Assembly (NCBI RefSeq): GCF_014205295.1
Contig: NZ_JACHNF010000001.1
Span: forward strand, 1,612,001 to 1,676,000
Length of the DNA: 64,000 nucleotides
Direction of reading: 5' to 3'
DNA from: Kribbella solani
Lineage (GTDB): Bacteria; Actinomycetota; Actinomycetes; Propionibacteriales; Kribbellaceae
Position numbers and translations under genes: made by a program. Positions 32,054-39,752 of this stretch are shown here, one piece after another; the first letter of the stretch is position 1, and the number at the start of each line of letters is the position of its first letter. The notes below the pieces were generated by a model. That model made no database searches and was not told the origin of the DNA. It saw only the letters and a program-made list of their open reading frames with translations.

Positions 32054-32614
32054 ATGAGTAACCAGACACCCGACGACTTCGCCCAGATCGGGTCCGACGA
32101 GGAGGTCGAGGCCGCGCTGAAGCCGAAGAAGACGCTCAACCTGCCGCTGGCGACCGCCGTCCTGGCCGGGATCGTGGTGCTGGCCGTCGGGCTGGCGGGC
32201 GGCGCCGGACTGCACTCCGCGTTTGCGTCGGACGCCACCTCCAACCAGGCCCAGGCCGGGAGTCGCGGTGGAGCTGGGGCGTACGGCGGCTATGGCTTGC
32301 GTGGTCAGAACGGTACGGGTCAAGGCGAGCGGCAGTTCCCTGGCGGGCAAGGCGGTGGCACGGCCGGGACGGTTGTGTCGGCGAGCGCGTCCGAGCTGGT
32401 CGTCAAGACCCAGTCCGGCAACGTGACCGTCAAGCTGACCGGTGACACCACCTACGAAATCACCACCAAGGGCACCGCCGCCGACCTGAAGTCCGGCGAG
32501 CAGGTGGTCGTCACCGGCCAGTCCACGAACGGCACCATCACCGCGAACAGCGTCCGCCAAGGGGCTTTCGGCAACTTCCGCGGCACCCCGGGCGCCACCC
32601 CTTCACCGAGGTAA
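32054..32614 (+). CDS. Membrane-anchored protein with DUF5666-like OB/beta domain
   Basis: A 186-residue protein with an acidic cytoplasmic N-terminus, one membrane helix (about 33-53), a Gly/Gln-rich linker (about 63-102), and a small external beta domain (about 103-170; GTVVSASASELVVKTQSGNVTVKLTGDTTYEI in parts) of the kind annotated as DUF5666. It starts 11 bases after the permease gene, so it belongs to the export operon. It may be an accessory surface subunit; function unknown. Confidence 0.75.
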   Translation: MSNQTPDDFAQIGSDEEVEAALKPKKTLNLPLATAVLAGIVVLAVGLAGGAGLHSAFASDATSNQAQAGSRGGAGAYGGYGLRGQNGTGQGERQFPGGQGGGTAGTVVSASASELVVKTQSGNVTVKLTGDTTYEITTKGTAADLKSGEQVVVTGQSTNGTITANSVRQGAFGNFRGTPGATPSPR

Positions 32615-32633
32615 CGGCGGCGGCTCCGGGTGG

Positions 32634-33491
32634 TCAGCGGCGGGTGGCGACGAGGGCGACTGCTGTCGAGTCGAGGGTGAACTCGCCGCCGACGGCGTCG
32701 ATCGCGGCGGCGGTGCGGGCCAGGATGGTGTCCAGTTTGCCGGCGTCGGCCAGGGGTTTGGCGAGGCCGGACGTGCGTAGCTGGTCGAGCCATTCGTCGC
32801 GGGTGTAGTCGCGGGACCACGGAAATGTCGGTCGGTCGAGGTCGGTGAATGCGCCGGTGGCGGTCAGGCCTTCGGCAGCTCGGTCCAGGAACGTCTCGTA
32901 GGCGCCGAGGGGTGAGGCGGCAACCGGCGAGCTGATGGGGGAGTCGGGGAGTACCTCGCGGTAGATGTCGGCGAAGGCTCGGCCCAGGTCGGCGGGCGGC
33001 TGCAGGACGTACCAGAAGACCGCGAAGCGGCCGCCCGGGCGGAGGACCGCGGCTGCCTTCGCGGGCCCGGTCGCGGGGTCGATCCAGTGCCAGGTCATCC
33101 CGGCGATGAGCGCGTCGAACGTACGGCCGGCTGGATTCCAGGTTTCGAACGGCGAGACCTCCACTTCGACGCCGGTGGTTCGCGCGTACGCCGCCATCCG
33201 CTCGTCGATCTCCACCCCGAGCACCCGGCACCCGGCCGCCTGCAACTGCCGCGCCGCGATCCCGGTCCCACACCCGACATCAAGCACCTCCGGCCCGGGC
33301 GCCGAGGAGGCGACCGCACCGATCAACGCATCCGGGTACCGCGGCCGCGCCCGGTCGTACAGCGCCGCGTCCGCCCCGAACGACTCAGCCATATCCCGCC
33401 GCCGATGCGGCTCACCCCGCGAGTCCCTCCTCGCCGGGGCCGGCTCGGGTGTGGTGGGGTTGGTGGGTGGTTCTGGCGATAGAGTGGGCAT
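32634..33491 (-). CDS. Class I SAM-dependent methyltransferase
   Basis: A 285-residue methyltransferase. The SAM-binding motif I reads VLDVGCGTGIAARQL, motif II region VLGVEIDERMAAYA, and post-motif WHWIDPATGPAKAAAVLRPGG. The fold resembles the UbiE/small-molecule methyltransferases. The N-terminal 33 residues are Pro/Arg-rich and unstructured; the alternative ATG at 33392 (MAESFGADA) would remove them. A TATCGT -10 box places the transcription start on the ATG at 33491, which favours the longer leaderless form. Divergent from a TetR regulator with a shared two-site operator, so it is probably its target. Substrate unknown. Confidence 0.85.
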   Translation of the reverse strand: MPTLSPEPPTNPTTPEPAPARRDSRGEPHRRRDMAESFGADAALYDRARPRYPDALIGAVASSAPGPEVLDVGCGTGIAARQLQAAGCRVLGVEIDERMAAYARTTGVEVEVSPFETWNPAGRTFDALIAGMTWHWIDPATGPAKAAAVLRPGGRFAVFWYVLQPPADLGRAFADIYREVLPDSPISSPVAASPLGAYETFLDRAAEGLTATGAFTDLDRPTFPWSRDYTRDEWLDQLRTSGLAKPLADAGKLDTILARTAAAIDAVGGEFTLDSTAVALVATRR

Positions 33492-33520
33492 GTGCCCACG
33501 ATAGTGGGCGAGTGCCCACT
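33484..33520. promoter_or_regulatory. Two-site palindromic operator of the TetR/methyltransferase pair
   Basis: GTGGGCA-TG-TGCCCAC (33484-33499) and AGTGGGC-GAGT-GCCCACT (33503-33520) share the same half-site and have centres 20 bp apart, two helical turns. The first covers the methyltransferase start codon and the predicted start of its leaderless transcript (-10 TATCGT on the minus strand, about 33499-33504). The second lies just before a TTAAAT -10-like box of the TetR gene. A dimeric TetR protein bound here would shut both genes. Confidence 0.75.
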
Positions 33521-33540
33521 TAAATCAAGGGAAGGTTTGC

Positions 33541-34119
33541 ATGCCGACCGGTGTCGCGTTGCGGGATGCTCGGGAGCAATTGTTCGACGCGGCCGAGCGG
33601 GTGCTCCTGCGGGAGGGGCCGGACGGGCTGACCAGCCGGGCGGTGACCACCGAGGCAGGGTGCGCGAAAGGTGTGCTGCACAAGTACTTCACCGACTTCG
33701 ACGGCTTTCTCGCCGAGCTCGTACTGGATCGCATCCGCCGGCTCGACGGTCAGGCCGAAGTGCTGCTCAAGTCCGCCGGGCAGGGGAGCGTGGCCGGGAA
33801 TCTGACCGCGATGCTCACCGAGCTGTTCGGGTCGGTCGCGGTGGCGATCGTCAGTTTGACCATCTCGCGCGACAGTCTCCGGGCCCGGTTGCGGGCGGCC
33901 GTGCCGACCGGGGTGCCGATTCTCACCGAGGCCGGACAGGTGCTGCTCGACTATCTGGCGGCCGAGCAGAAGCACGGCCGTATCCCGCCCGAAGCCGACC
34001 TGAACACGCTCGGCCTGACGTTGATCGGGTCGACTCATCTGCTCTTCGCCGACCGGACCGGCACCCGCCCGACGGTCGCCGAGGTCCGCGCCTTCGTCGA
34101 GTCCGTCCTGCCCCGCTGA
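33541..34119 (+). CDS. TetR-family transcriptional regulator
   Basis: A 192-residue repressor with an N-terminal TetR helix-turn-helix (residues about 8-55; AREQLFDAAERVLLREGPDGLTSRAVTTEAGCAKGVLHKYFTDFDGFL, quoted in parts) and a helical ligand domain. ATG at 33541 with GGGAAGG upstream. The adjacent double palindrome is its probable operator, and the divergent methyltransferase its probable target. Ligand unknown. Confidence 0.92.
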   Translation: MPTGVALRDAREQLFDAAERVLLREGPDGLTSRAVTTEAGCAKGVLHKYFTDFDGFLAELVLDRIRRLDGQAEVLLKSAGQGSVAGNLTAMLTELFGSVAVAIVSLTISRDSLRARLRAAVPTGVPILTEAGQVLLDYLAAEQKHGRIPPEADLNTLGLTLIGSTHLLFADRTGTRPTVAEVRAFVESVLPR

Positions 34120-34200
34120 CTCGTCCCGCCACCGGGCACAACACCTAGCCCCAGCACGACACCTCGCCCCGGCGCCGGGCACGACCCTTCGCGTGCCACC

Positions 34201-34226
34201 CATCCGATCCGCGGAGAGATCGGATG
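34201..34226. terminator. Inverted repeat, possible terminator after the TetR gene
   Basis: CATCCGATC and GATCGGATG (9 bp perfect) flank an 8-base loop, 81 bases after the TetR stop. There is no U-run on the plus strand, so it may be a protein-binding palindrome of the sugar-import promoter that begins 6 bases later. Confidence 0.4.
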
Positions 34227-34231
34227 ACTCA

Positions 34232-34263
34232 TTGACTCCTCAGCTTGGAAAGCGCTATCTTCC
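34232..34263 (+). promoter_or_regulatory. Promoter with LacI-type operator on its -10 box
   Basis: TTGACT (34232-34237) and TATCTT (34256-34261) are 18 bases apart, the best sigma-70-type promoter in the window. GGAAAGCGCTATCTTCC (34247-34263), an imperfect palindrome around AGCGCT of the kind bound by LacI-family sugar repressors, covers the -10. The transcript would begin near 34268, and its leader holds the hairpin GCCTGA...TCAGGC (34275-34296). No LacI-type gene is in the window. Confidence 0.65.
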
Positions 34264-34310
34264 GACGAAATGAGGCCTGAAAAGTACAAATCAGGCTCTT
34301 CGTAGACGGG

Positions 34311-35657
34311 ATGTGCGGGATGAGTGGGTCTGGGATCAGGGCGCTGCGGGTGGTTGCGGTGGGACTGGGGGTGGCACTGACGGTCGCCGGGTGTGGCGGT
34401 GGCGGCGGCGGGAAGGCCGCGCAGGATCCGTCCGCTCCGCTGGAGTTGTGGGCGCGGACCACGCCCGGCGGCGACGGCGAGAAGGGCATGAAGAAGCTGG
34501 CCGCGGCGTTCGAGGCGGCGACCGGGCAGAAGGTCGAGGTGACGGCGATCTTCGACGACTTCGAGACCAAGCTGTCCCAGCGCGCGGCCCAGAAGGACCT
34601 GCCGGACATCGTCATGAACGACTCGTCCCAGCTGGGCACCATGGTCGGCCAGGGCATCGTCCGCGAGGTCGACCTGAGCGCGATCAAGGGCAGCGACCAG
34701 CTGCTGGCGCCGGCCATCGAGGCTGCTCGCGCCGCGGACGGCAAGACCTACGGCGTGCCGTACTCCGCCCAGGCTTCCGCGCTGCTGATCCGCAAGGACT
34801 GGCGCGCCAAGACCGGCCTGCCCGTCCCGGCGAATTGGGACCAGCTGGTCGCCCTCGCGAAGGCCTTCACCACCCAGGACCCGGACGGCAACGGCAAGGC
34901 GGACACGTACGGGATGGCGGTGCCCGGCTCGACCAAGCGCGGGTACGCGTCGTGGTATTTCTCGAACTTCCTCTGGGCCGGCGGCGGTGACTTCATCGCG
35001 AAGCAGCCGGACGGGAAGTACAAGCCCGCGATGACCACGCCGGAGTCGATCGCCGCGACCACGTGGTTCCGCGACCTCGCGTGTACGTCGAAGGTGATCC
35101 AGCCGGGCGCGGCGACGATGGACACGCCGCCCACCAACGAGACGTTCGAGGCCGGCAAAACCGGGATGTACGTGGTCGGCCCGTACCTGATGCCGCGCTT
35201 CGACAGCTCGCTCGGCAAGGACAAGTACGAGGTCGTGCCGATGCCGAAGGGTCCGAAGGACTCGACCGTGCTCGCCGAGGGCGGCAGCGTGTACCTGATG
35301 GCCGGCTCGAAGAACGAGGCGGCGCAGAACGCGTTCGCCGCGTACGCGATCTCCGCCGAAGGCCAGAAGATCGGGATGGAAGGCGAGAAGGCGTTCATCG
35401 TGCAGTTGCCGGTGAACAAGTCCGTCGACATCACCTCGGTACGCCCGGACCCGCGCTGGAAGCTGTACGCCGACGCGTACCGCGAGCACGGCCGGTACGC
35501 GCCCTCGATCCCGAACTGGACGGTCGTCCGGCAGAGCACCGCGGACACCGTGAACGCGCTGATCGCGGACTGTGGTCTGGACACCGGCGCCGAGCTGAAG
35601 AAGCTCGACCAGAAGCTCGGTGAGGCGCTCGGTCAGCAGGGCATCGGCGCGTCGTGA
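34311..35657 (+). CDS. Sugar ABC importer, lipoprotein solute-binding protein (PL6 cluster)
   Basis: A 448-residue family 1 binding protein. The signal peptide ends at the lipobox LTVAGC (C28), followed by a Gly-rich linker and the binding fold (PLELWARTTPGGDGEKGMKKLAAAFEAATGQKVEV in parts; YGVPYSAQASALLIRKDW). Two cysteines in the mature part could form a disulfide. First gene of a five-gene operon with two permeases, a polysaccharide lyase and an AraC regulator, so oligosaccharides released by the lyase, probably oligouronides, are the likely cargo. ATG at 34311; ATG at 34320 is also possible. No ATPase gene is present. Confidence 0.92.
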   Translation: MCGMSGSGIRALRVVAVGLGVALTVAGCGGGGGGKAAQDPSAPLELWARTTPGGDGEKGMKKLAAAFEAATGQKVEVTAIFDDFETKLSQRAAQKDLPDIVMNDSSQLGTMVGQGIVREVDLSAIKGSDQLLAPAIEAARAADGKTYGVPYSAQASALLIRKDWRAKTGLPVPANWDQLVALAKAFTTQDPDGNGKADTYGMAVPGSTKRGYASWYFSNFLWAGGGDFIAKQPDGKYKPAMTTPESIAATTWFRDLACTSKVIQPGAATMDTPPTNETFEAGKTGMYVVGPYLMPRFDSSLGKDKYEVVPMPKGPKDSTVLAEGGSVYLMAGSKNEAAQNAFAAYAISAEGQKIGMEGEKAFIVQLPVNKSVDITSVRPDPRWKLYADAYREHGRYAPSIPNWTVVRQSTADTVNALIADCGLDTGAELKKLDQKLGEALGQQGIGAS

Positions 35658-36592
35658 GCGTTCGCGAAGCGGCTCCGCTGACGGCCCGGGCGCCGGTCAC
35701 GCGGACCTCCGCCCGGGACCGGCGGCGCCGGGGCGGCCAGTGGTGGGTGCCGTGGCTGTTCCTGGCGCCGGCCCTGGTGCTGTTCCTCTACTTCAAGTTC
35801 ATCCCGATGGCGCGAGCCGTGTCGATGTCGGTGCAGGAGGTCCGGCCGTACCTGGGCAACACCTGGGTCGGCGGCGCCAACTACGCCGAGATCCTGTCCT
35901 CGGACGGGTTCCGCTCGGCCGCCTGGAACACGGTCGTGCTCGCCGTCGGGCAGACCTTCGGCTCGATGGTGCTCGGGTTCGGGCTGGCGCTGCTGGTCGA
36001 AGGGCAGACCCGCAAGCTGACCTTCATCCGGTCGGCCGCGTTCCTGCCGGTCGTCGTGCCGCTGGCGGTGACGGCGGAGCTGTGGCGGATCATGTACCAC
36101 CCGACGGGCGACGGCCTGATGAACCAGGTGATCGGCCTGATCGGCCTCGGCCCGTCCGGGTTCATCAACGACCCGCATACGTCGCTGGCGTCGATCGCGG
36201 TGACCGGGATCTGGCGCGGGGCGCCGTACGACATGATGATCTTCCTCGCCGGACTGGCCGGGATCGACCGCGGGCTGTACGAGGCCGCGACCGTCGACGG
36301 CGCGTCCACCTGGCGCCGGATCGTGCATGTCACGCTGCCCGGGCTGCGGCCGGTGTTCGCGATCCTGTTCGTACTCGCGGCAGTCCGCGGATTCCGTACC
36401 TTCACCGAGGTGTTCCTGCTGACCAACGGCGGCCCGAACGGCTCGACCGAGGTCGTGATGACGCTCATCTACAAGCTCGGCCTGGAACAGAGCCGGCTCG
36501 GCGTCGGCTCGGCCGGGGCGGTGCTGCTGTTCGCGGCGACGCTCGTGCTGACGGTGTGCGTCCAGTTGCTGCGACGGAGGAGGTCCGCATGA
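35654..36592 (+). CDS. Sugar ABC importer permease 1 (PL6 cluster)
   Basis: A 312-residue CUT1 permease with a basic cytoplasmic N-terminus and six predicted helices. The EAA loop reads EAATVDGASTWRRIVHVTLPGLRP. GTG start at 35654 overlaps the binding-protein stop by 4 bases. Works with the next permease. Confidence 0.92.
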   Translation: MSVREAAPLTARAPVTRTSARDRRRRGGQWWVPWLFLAPALVLFLYFKFIPMARAVSMSVQEVRPYLGNTWVGGANYAEILSSDGFRSAAWNTVVLAVGQTFGSMVLGFGLALLVEGQTRKLTFIRSAAFLPVVVPLAVTAELWRIMYHPTGDGLMNQVIGLIGLGPSGFINDPHTSLASIAVTGIWRGAPYDMMIFLAGLAGIDRGLYEAATVDGASTWRRIVHVTLPGLRPVFAILFVLAAVRGFRTFTEVFLLTNGGPNGSTEVVMTLIYKLGLEQSRLGVGSAGAVLLFAATLVLTVCVQLLRRRRSA

Positions 36593-37455
36593 GTGCCGCC
36601 ACCGAGACCGCGCTCGGCCTGACCGAGAGCAAGGGCGTCGGCGCCAGGGTGGCGAAGTTCGTCATCTACGCGGGGCTGTTCGTCGTCTTCGCCGGCCCGC
36701 TGCTGGCACTGCTGGTCGGTTCGTTCAGCCACGTGTCGGACCCGACCCAGCTGAGCGTGGTGCCGAACCGGCCGACGCTCGGCAACTTCAGGATCGCCTT
36801 CGACCACGGCGTCCTCCGGTACCTGCTGAACTCGTTCTTCGTGGTCGGCTTCGGCCTGCTGCTGCAGGTGGCGGTGTCGGTACTGGCCGGGTACGCGCTG
36901 GCCCGCAAGGTGTTCCCGCTGATGACGCTGGTGCTGGTCGCGATCCTGGCCACGATGATGCTGCCGGAGGAGATCCTCGCGCTGCCGCTGACGCTCGTAC
37001 TGGCCGATCTGCCGGTGCTGCACCTGAATCTGATGGGCACGCTGGCCGGGATGATCGTGCCGCTCGGCGCCTGGGCGTTCTCGATCCTGGTGATGACCGA
37101 GTTCATGAAGGACGTACCGCGTGAGCTCGAGGAAGCGGCCCGGATCGACGGCGCCGGCGAGCTGCGGATCTTCGCCCAGATCATCCTGCCGCTGTGCAAG
37201 CCGGCGCTCGGCGTGATCGGGGTGTTCGGCTTCACCATGATCTGGGACCAGTACCTGCTGCCGTTGCTGGTGGCGCAGAACTCGTCCTCGTACACGCTGC
37301 CGCTGGCGCTGCGGACGCTCCGGATCGACCAGGCGGTCACCCCGGGCGTCGTCCTCGCCGCGTCACTGCTCGCATTGCTTCCGTCGGTACTCGTGTTCCT
37401 GTTCTTCCAGCGTTCGTTCGCCCGGGGCCTGACCTCCGGCGCACTCAAGGGGTGA
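36589..37455 (+). CDS. Sugar ABC importer permease 2 (PL6 cluster)
   Basis: A 288-residue CUT1 permease with six predicted helices. The EAA loop reads EEAARIDGAGELRIFAQIILPLCKP and the C-terminus ends RSFARGLTSGALKG, as usual. ATG at 36589 preceded by GGAGG, overlapping the upstream stop by 4 bases. Confidence 0.92.
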   Translation: MSAATETALGLTESKGVGARVAKFVIYAGLFVVFAGPLLALLVGSFSHVSDPTQLSVVPNRPTLGNFRIAFDHGVLRYLLNSFFVVGFGLLLQVAVSVLAGYALARKVFPLMTLVLVAILATMMLPEEILALPLTLVLADLPVLHLNLMGTLAGMIVPLGAWAFSILVMTEFMKDVPRELEEAARIDGAGELRIFAQIILPLCKPALGVIGVFGFTMIWDQYLLPLLVAQNSSSYTLPLALRTLRIDQAVTPGVVLAASLLALLPSVLVFLFFQRSFARGLTSGALKG

Positions 37456-37458
37456 GAC

Positions 37459-38904
37459 ATGGATCGTCGTACGTTCCTCGCAACCGCCGGCCTGGCCGGC
37501 GTCACCGCGGCCGCCGGCCTGACCGCAACGCAGACCGCGATGGCCGGGACCGGAAACGGAACCAGGGCCGAGGTGGTCCGGACGCTGACTGAGCTCCGGG
37601 TCGCGATCAGCCGCGCCGTACCGGGCAGCGTGATCACCGTTGCCAATGGCACCTATGCCGTACCGGCCGGGGCACCGCTCGCGATCACCGGCAAGCGCGG
37701 GCAGCCGGACCGCCCGATCGTGATCCGGGCCGAGTCGGTCGGCGGCGTGGTACTGACCGGCGAGCAGAGTTTCGTCCTCACCGGATCGTCGGACGTCACG
37801 CTCAGCGGCTTCGCGTTCCGGCAGAGCACGACGCTGGACATCCCGCCGGACTGCCGGCGCATCCGGCTCACCCGCAACGACTTCCAACTGGCCGATCTCG
37901 ACGGCCTGCACTGGGTGATGATGCGCGCGGACGACTCGACCATCGACCACAACGAGTTCCACGACAAGTCCAAGCTCGGGATCTACCTCGGCATCGAAGG
38001 CGCGGGCAGCGACCAGATGGCGCGCGGCGTACACATCACCCGCAACTACTTCCGTGACCACACCTTCCCGGGCGACAACGGCGGCGAGCCGATCCGGCTC
38101 GGGGTCAGCCCGCGGGCGCTGTCGACGGCCGGGGCAGTAGTCGAGCTGAACCTGTTCGAGCGCTGCAACGGTGACCCAGAGGCGATCTCGGTGAAGTCGT
38201 CCGGCAACACGCTCCGGCACAACACGGTCCGCGACAGCCTGGGCGGCATAGTGCTCCGGCACGGCAACGGCACCCGGGTCGACGGCAACTTCCTGCTGTC
38301 CGGCCAGAACGGGATCCGGATCTACGGCAACGACCACCTGATCGTGAACAACTACCTTGACCGGATCAGCGGCGCCGGGGTCGTGCTCGGCAGCGGCAAC
38401 GTACGGGACCACTATCCGGGCGAGCCGTCCAAGTCGCGGACCGGCAACGACGCGCCGGACCGGGTACGGATCGCGCTGAACACCGTGCTGGACTGCGAGT
38501 CCGGGATCATCGGCGAAAGTCACCGTACGCTGCCGCCGCTGGAGTGTGCCGTGACGGACAATCTGTTGATGGCGGACAGCGGGCAACTGGTGAACATGCC
38601 GTTCCAGGACGGCATCTCCTGGTCGGGCAACATCCACTGGGGACAGGGCGCGGACGGCAACGCGCCGGCGGCCGCGTTCACTCGCGTCGATCCGCGGCTC
38701 GCGGCCGGTCCGGACGGCGTACGGCGCCTCGGGCCGGGCAGTCCCGCGATCGACGCGGCGTCCCGGACGTACGCCGAGGTCGACGTCGACTTGGACGGGC
38801 AGCACCGGACCCGGCGCGCGGACGTCGGCGCGGACGAGTACTCGCGGAGTGCCGTCAAGTTCCGCCCGCTGACCGCCGCGGACGTCGGGCCGCACGCGCG
38901 ATGA
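37459..38904 (+). CDS. Family 6 polysaccharide lyase (alginate/chondroitin B lyase type), Tat-exported
   Basis: A 481-residue right-handed beta-helix enzyme. The N-terminus carries a twin-arginine signal (DRRTFLATAG..., cleavage near residue 29, TAMAG). The PL6 catalytic region is clear: EAISVKSSGNTLRHNT supplies K246 and GGIVLRHGNGTR supplies R267, 21 residues apart, the same spacing as K250 and R271 of chondroitinase B. PL6 enzymes cleave alginate or dermatan sulfate by beta-elimination; alginate-type uronans are more likely for a soil or plant-associated actinomycete. It starts 3 bases after the permease gene. Export by Tat suggests folding or metal binding (Ca2+) before secretion. Confidence 0.9.
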   Translation: MDRRTFLATAGLAGVTAAAGLTATQTAMAGTGNGTRAEVVRTLTELRVAISRAVPGSVITVANGTYAVPAGAPLAITGKRGQPDRPIVIRAESVGGVVLTGEQSFVLTGSSDVTLSGFAFRQSTTLDIPPDCRRIRLTRNDFQLADLDGLHWVMMRADDSTIDHNEFHDKSKLGIYLGIEGAGSDQMARGVHITRNYFRDHTFPGDNGGEPIRLGVSPRALSTAGAVVELNLFERCNGDPEAISVKSSGNTLRHNTVRDSLGGIVLRHGNGTRVDGNFLLSGQNGIRIYGNDHLIVNNYLDRISGAGVVLGSGNVRDHYPGEPSKSRTGNDAPDRVRIALNTVLDCESGIIGESHRTLPPLECAVTDNLLMADSGQLVNMPFQDGISWSGNIHWGQGADGNAPAAAFTRVDPRLAAGPDGVRRLGPGSPAIDAASRTYAEVDVDLDGQHRTRRADVGADEYSRSAVKFRPLTAADVGPHAR

Positions 38905-39752
38905 CCACCCAGCTGCGTACGGAGCAGCAGACCGCCGCCGATCAAGAGACGATCCGGTCGTACCTGGACCGGCTCCGGCTGGACCTGGTCGTGGCCGCGC
39001 GGATCACCAAGGTGCATCGGGAATGGTCGCGGCCGCTGCAACCGGATCCGTTCACCAGGCTGTACCTGATCCTCGAAGGCGAGGGCCGGCTCGTGGTGCG
39101 GGACCAGGAGCTCTACCCGAAGCCCGGTGAGCTCGTTTACCTGCCGGCCGACGTTCCGGTGTCGTACGAGACGATCAGCGACAACGTGTTCCGCAAGCAC
39201 TGGCTGCACTTCTCCGCGCTGATCGGCGACCGGGACATCGGCGAGCTGCTGACCTTGCCGTACATCGTCCCGAGCAAGGCTCCGGAAGAGGCGGCGGCGC
39301 TGTTCGAACAGGTCGGTGCGGCCGACCGCGACCCGCCCGGGCTGGCGACGCCGCTGCGGCTGCGGTCCGCGTTGACCGCGCTGTTCGCGCACTTCCTGGA
39401 CAGCGTGCCGCCGGGAGAGGTGCGGTTGTCGCCACAGCAGACCAGTGAGTCGGAGATAGTGCAGTACATCCAGGAGAACCTGGCCACGCTGCCGAGCGTC
39501 GAGGAGCTGGCCGGCCGGTTGGGCTACGACCTGCCGGCCTTCCTGCGGCACTTCCGGACCGAGTTCGGCCTGTCGCCGAAGCAGTACATCAAGCGGGCCA
39601 AGATCGAGTGGGCGCAGCGTGAGCTGGCGGCGACCGCGCGGCCGATGGAGGAGATCGCGGCCGCCGTCGGCATGGACCAGTCGTACTTCTCGAAGGTGTT
39701 CCGGCAGGTCAGCTCGGTGACGCCCAGCGCGTACCGAAAGCTCTACCGCTAG
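38901..39752 (+). CDS. AraC-family regulator of the PL6 cluster
   Basis: A 283-residue regulator with an N-terminal cupin-like sugar-sensing domain (about 45-135; RLYLILEGEGRLVVRDQELYPKPGELVYLPADVPVSYE in parts) and a C-terminal AraC domain with two helix-turn-helix motifs (about 185-283; VEELAGRLGYDLPAFLRHFRTEFGLSPKQYI and MEEIAAAVGMDQSYFSKVFRQVSSVTPSAYRK, in parts). The ATG overlaps the lyase stop (ATGA), so it is the last gene of the operon it probably controls. Its stop codon shares a CTAG with the convergent MFS gene. Confidence 0.9.
   Translation: MTTQLRTEQQTAADQETIRSYLDRLRLDLVVAARITKVHREWSRPLQPDPFTRLYLILEGEGRLVVRDQELYPKPGELVYLPADVPVSYETISDNVFRKHWLHFSALIGDRDIGELLTLPYIVPSKAPEEAAALFEQVGAADRDPPGLATPLRLRSALTALFAHFLDSVPPGEVRLSPQQTSESEIVQYIQENLATLPSVEELAGRLGYDLPAFLRHFRTEFGLSPKQYIKRAKIEWAQRELAATARPMEEIAAAVGMDQSYFSKVFRQVSSVTPSAYRKLYR

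Noticed and set aside
34120..34200. Imperfect repeats of CACGACACCTCGCCCC after the TetR gene
   Set aside because: Low-complexity C-rich stretch with only loose repetition; no consistent unit or secondary structure.
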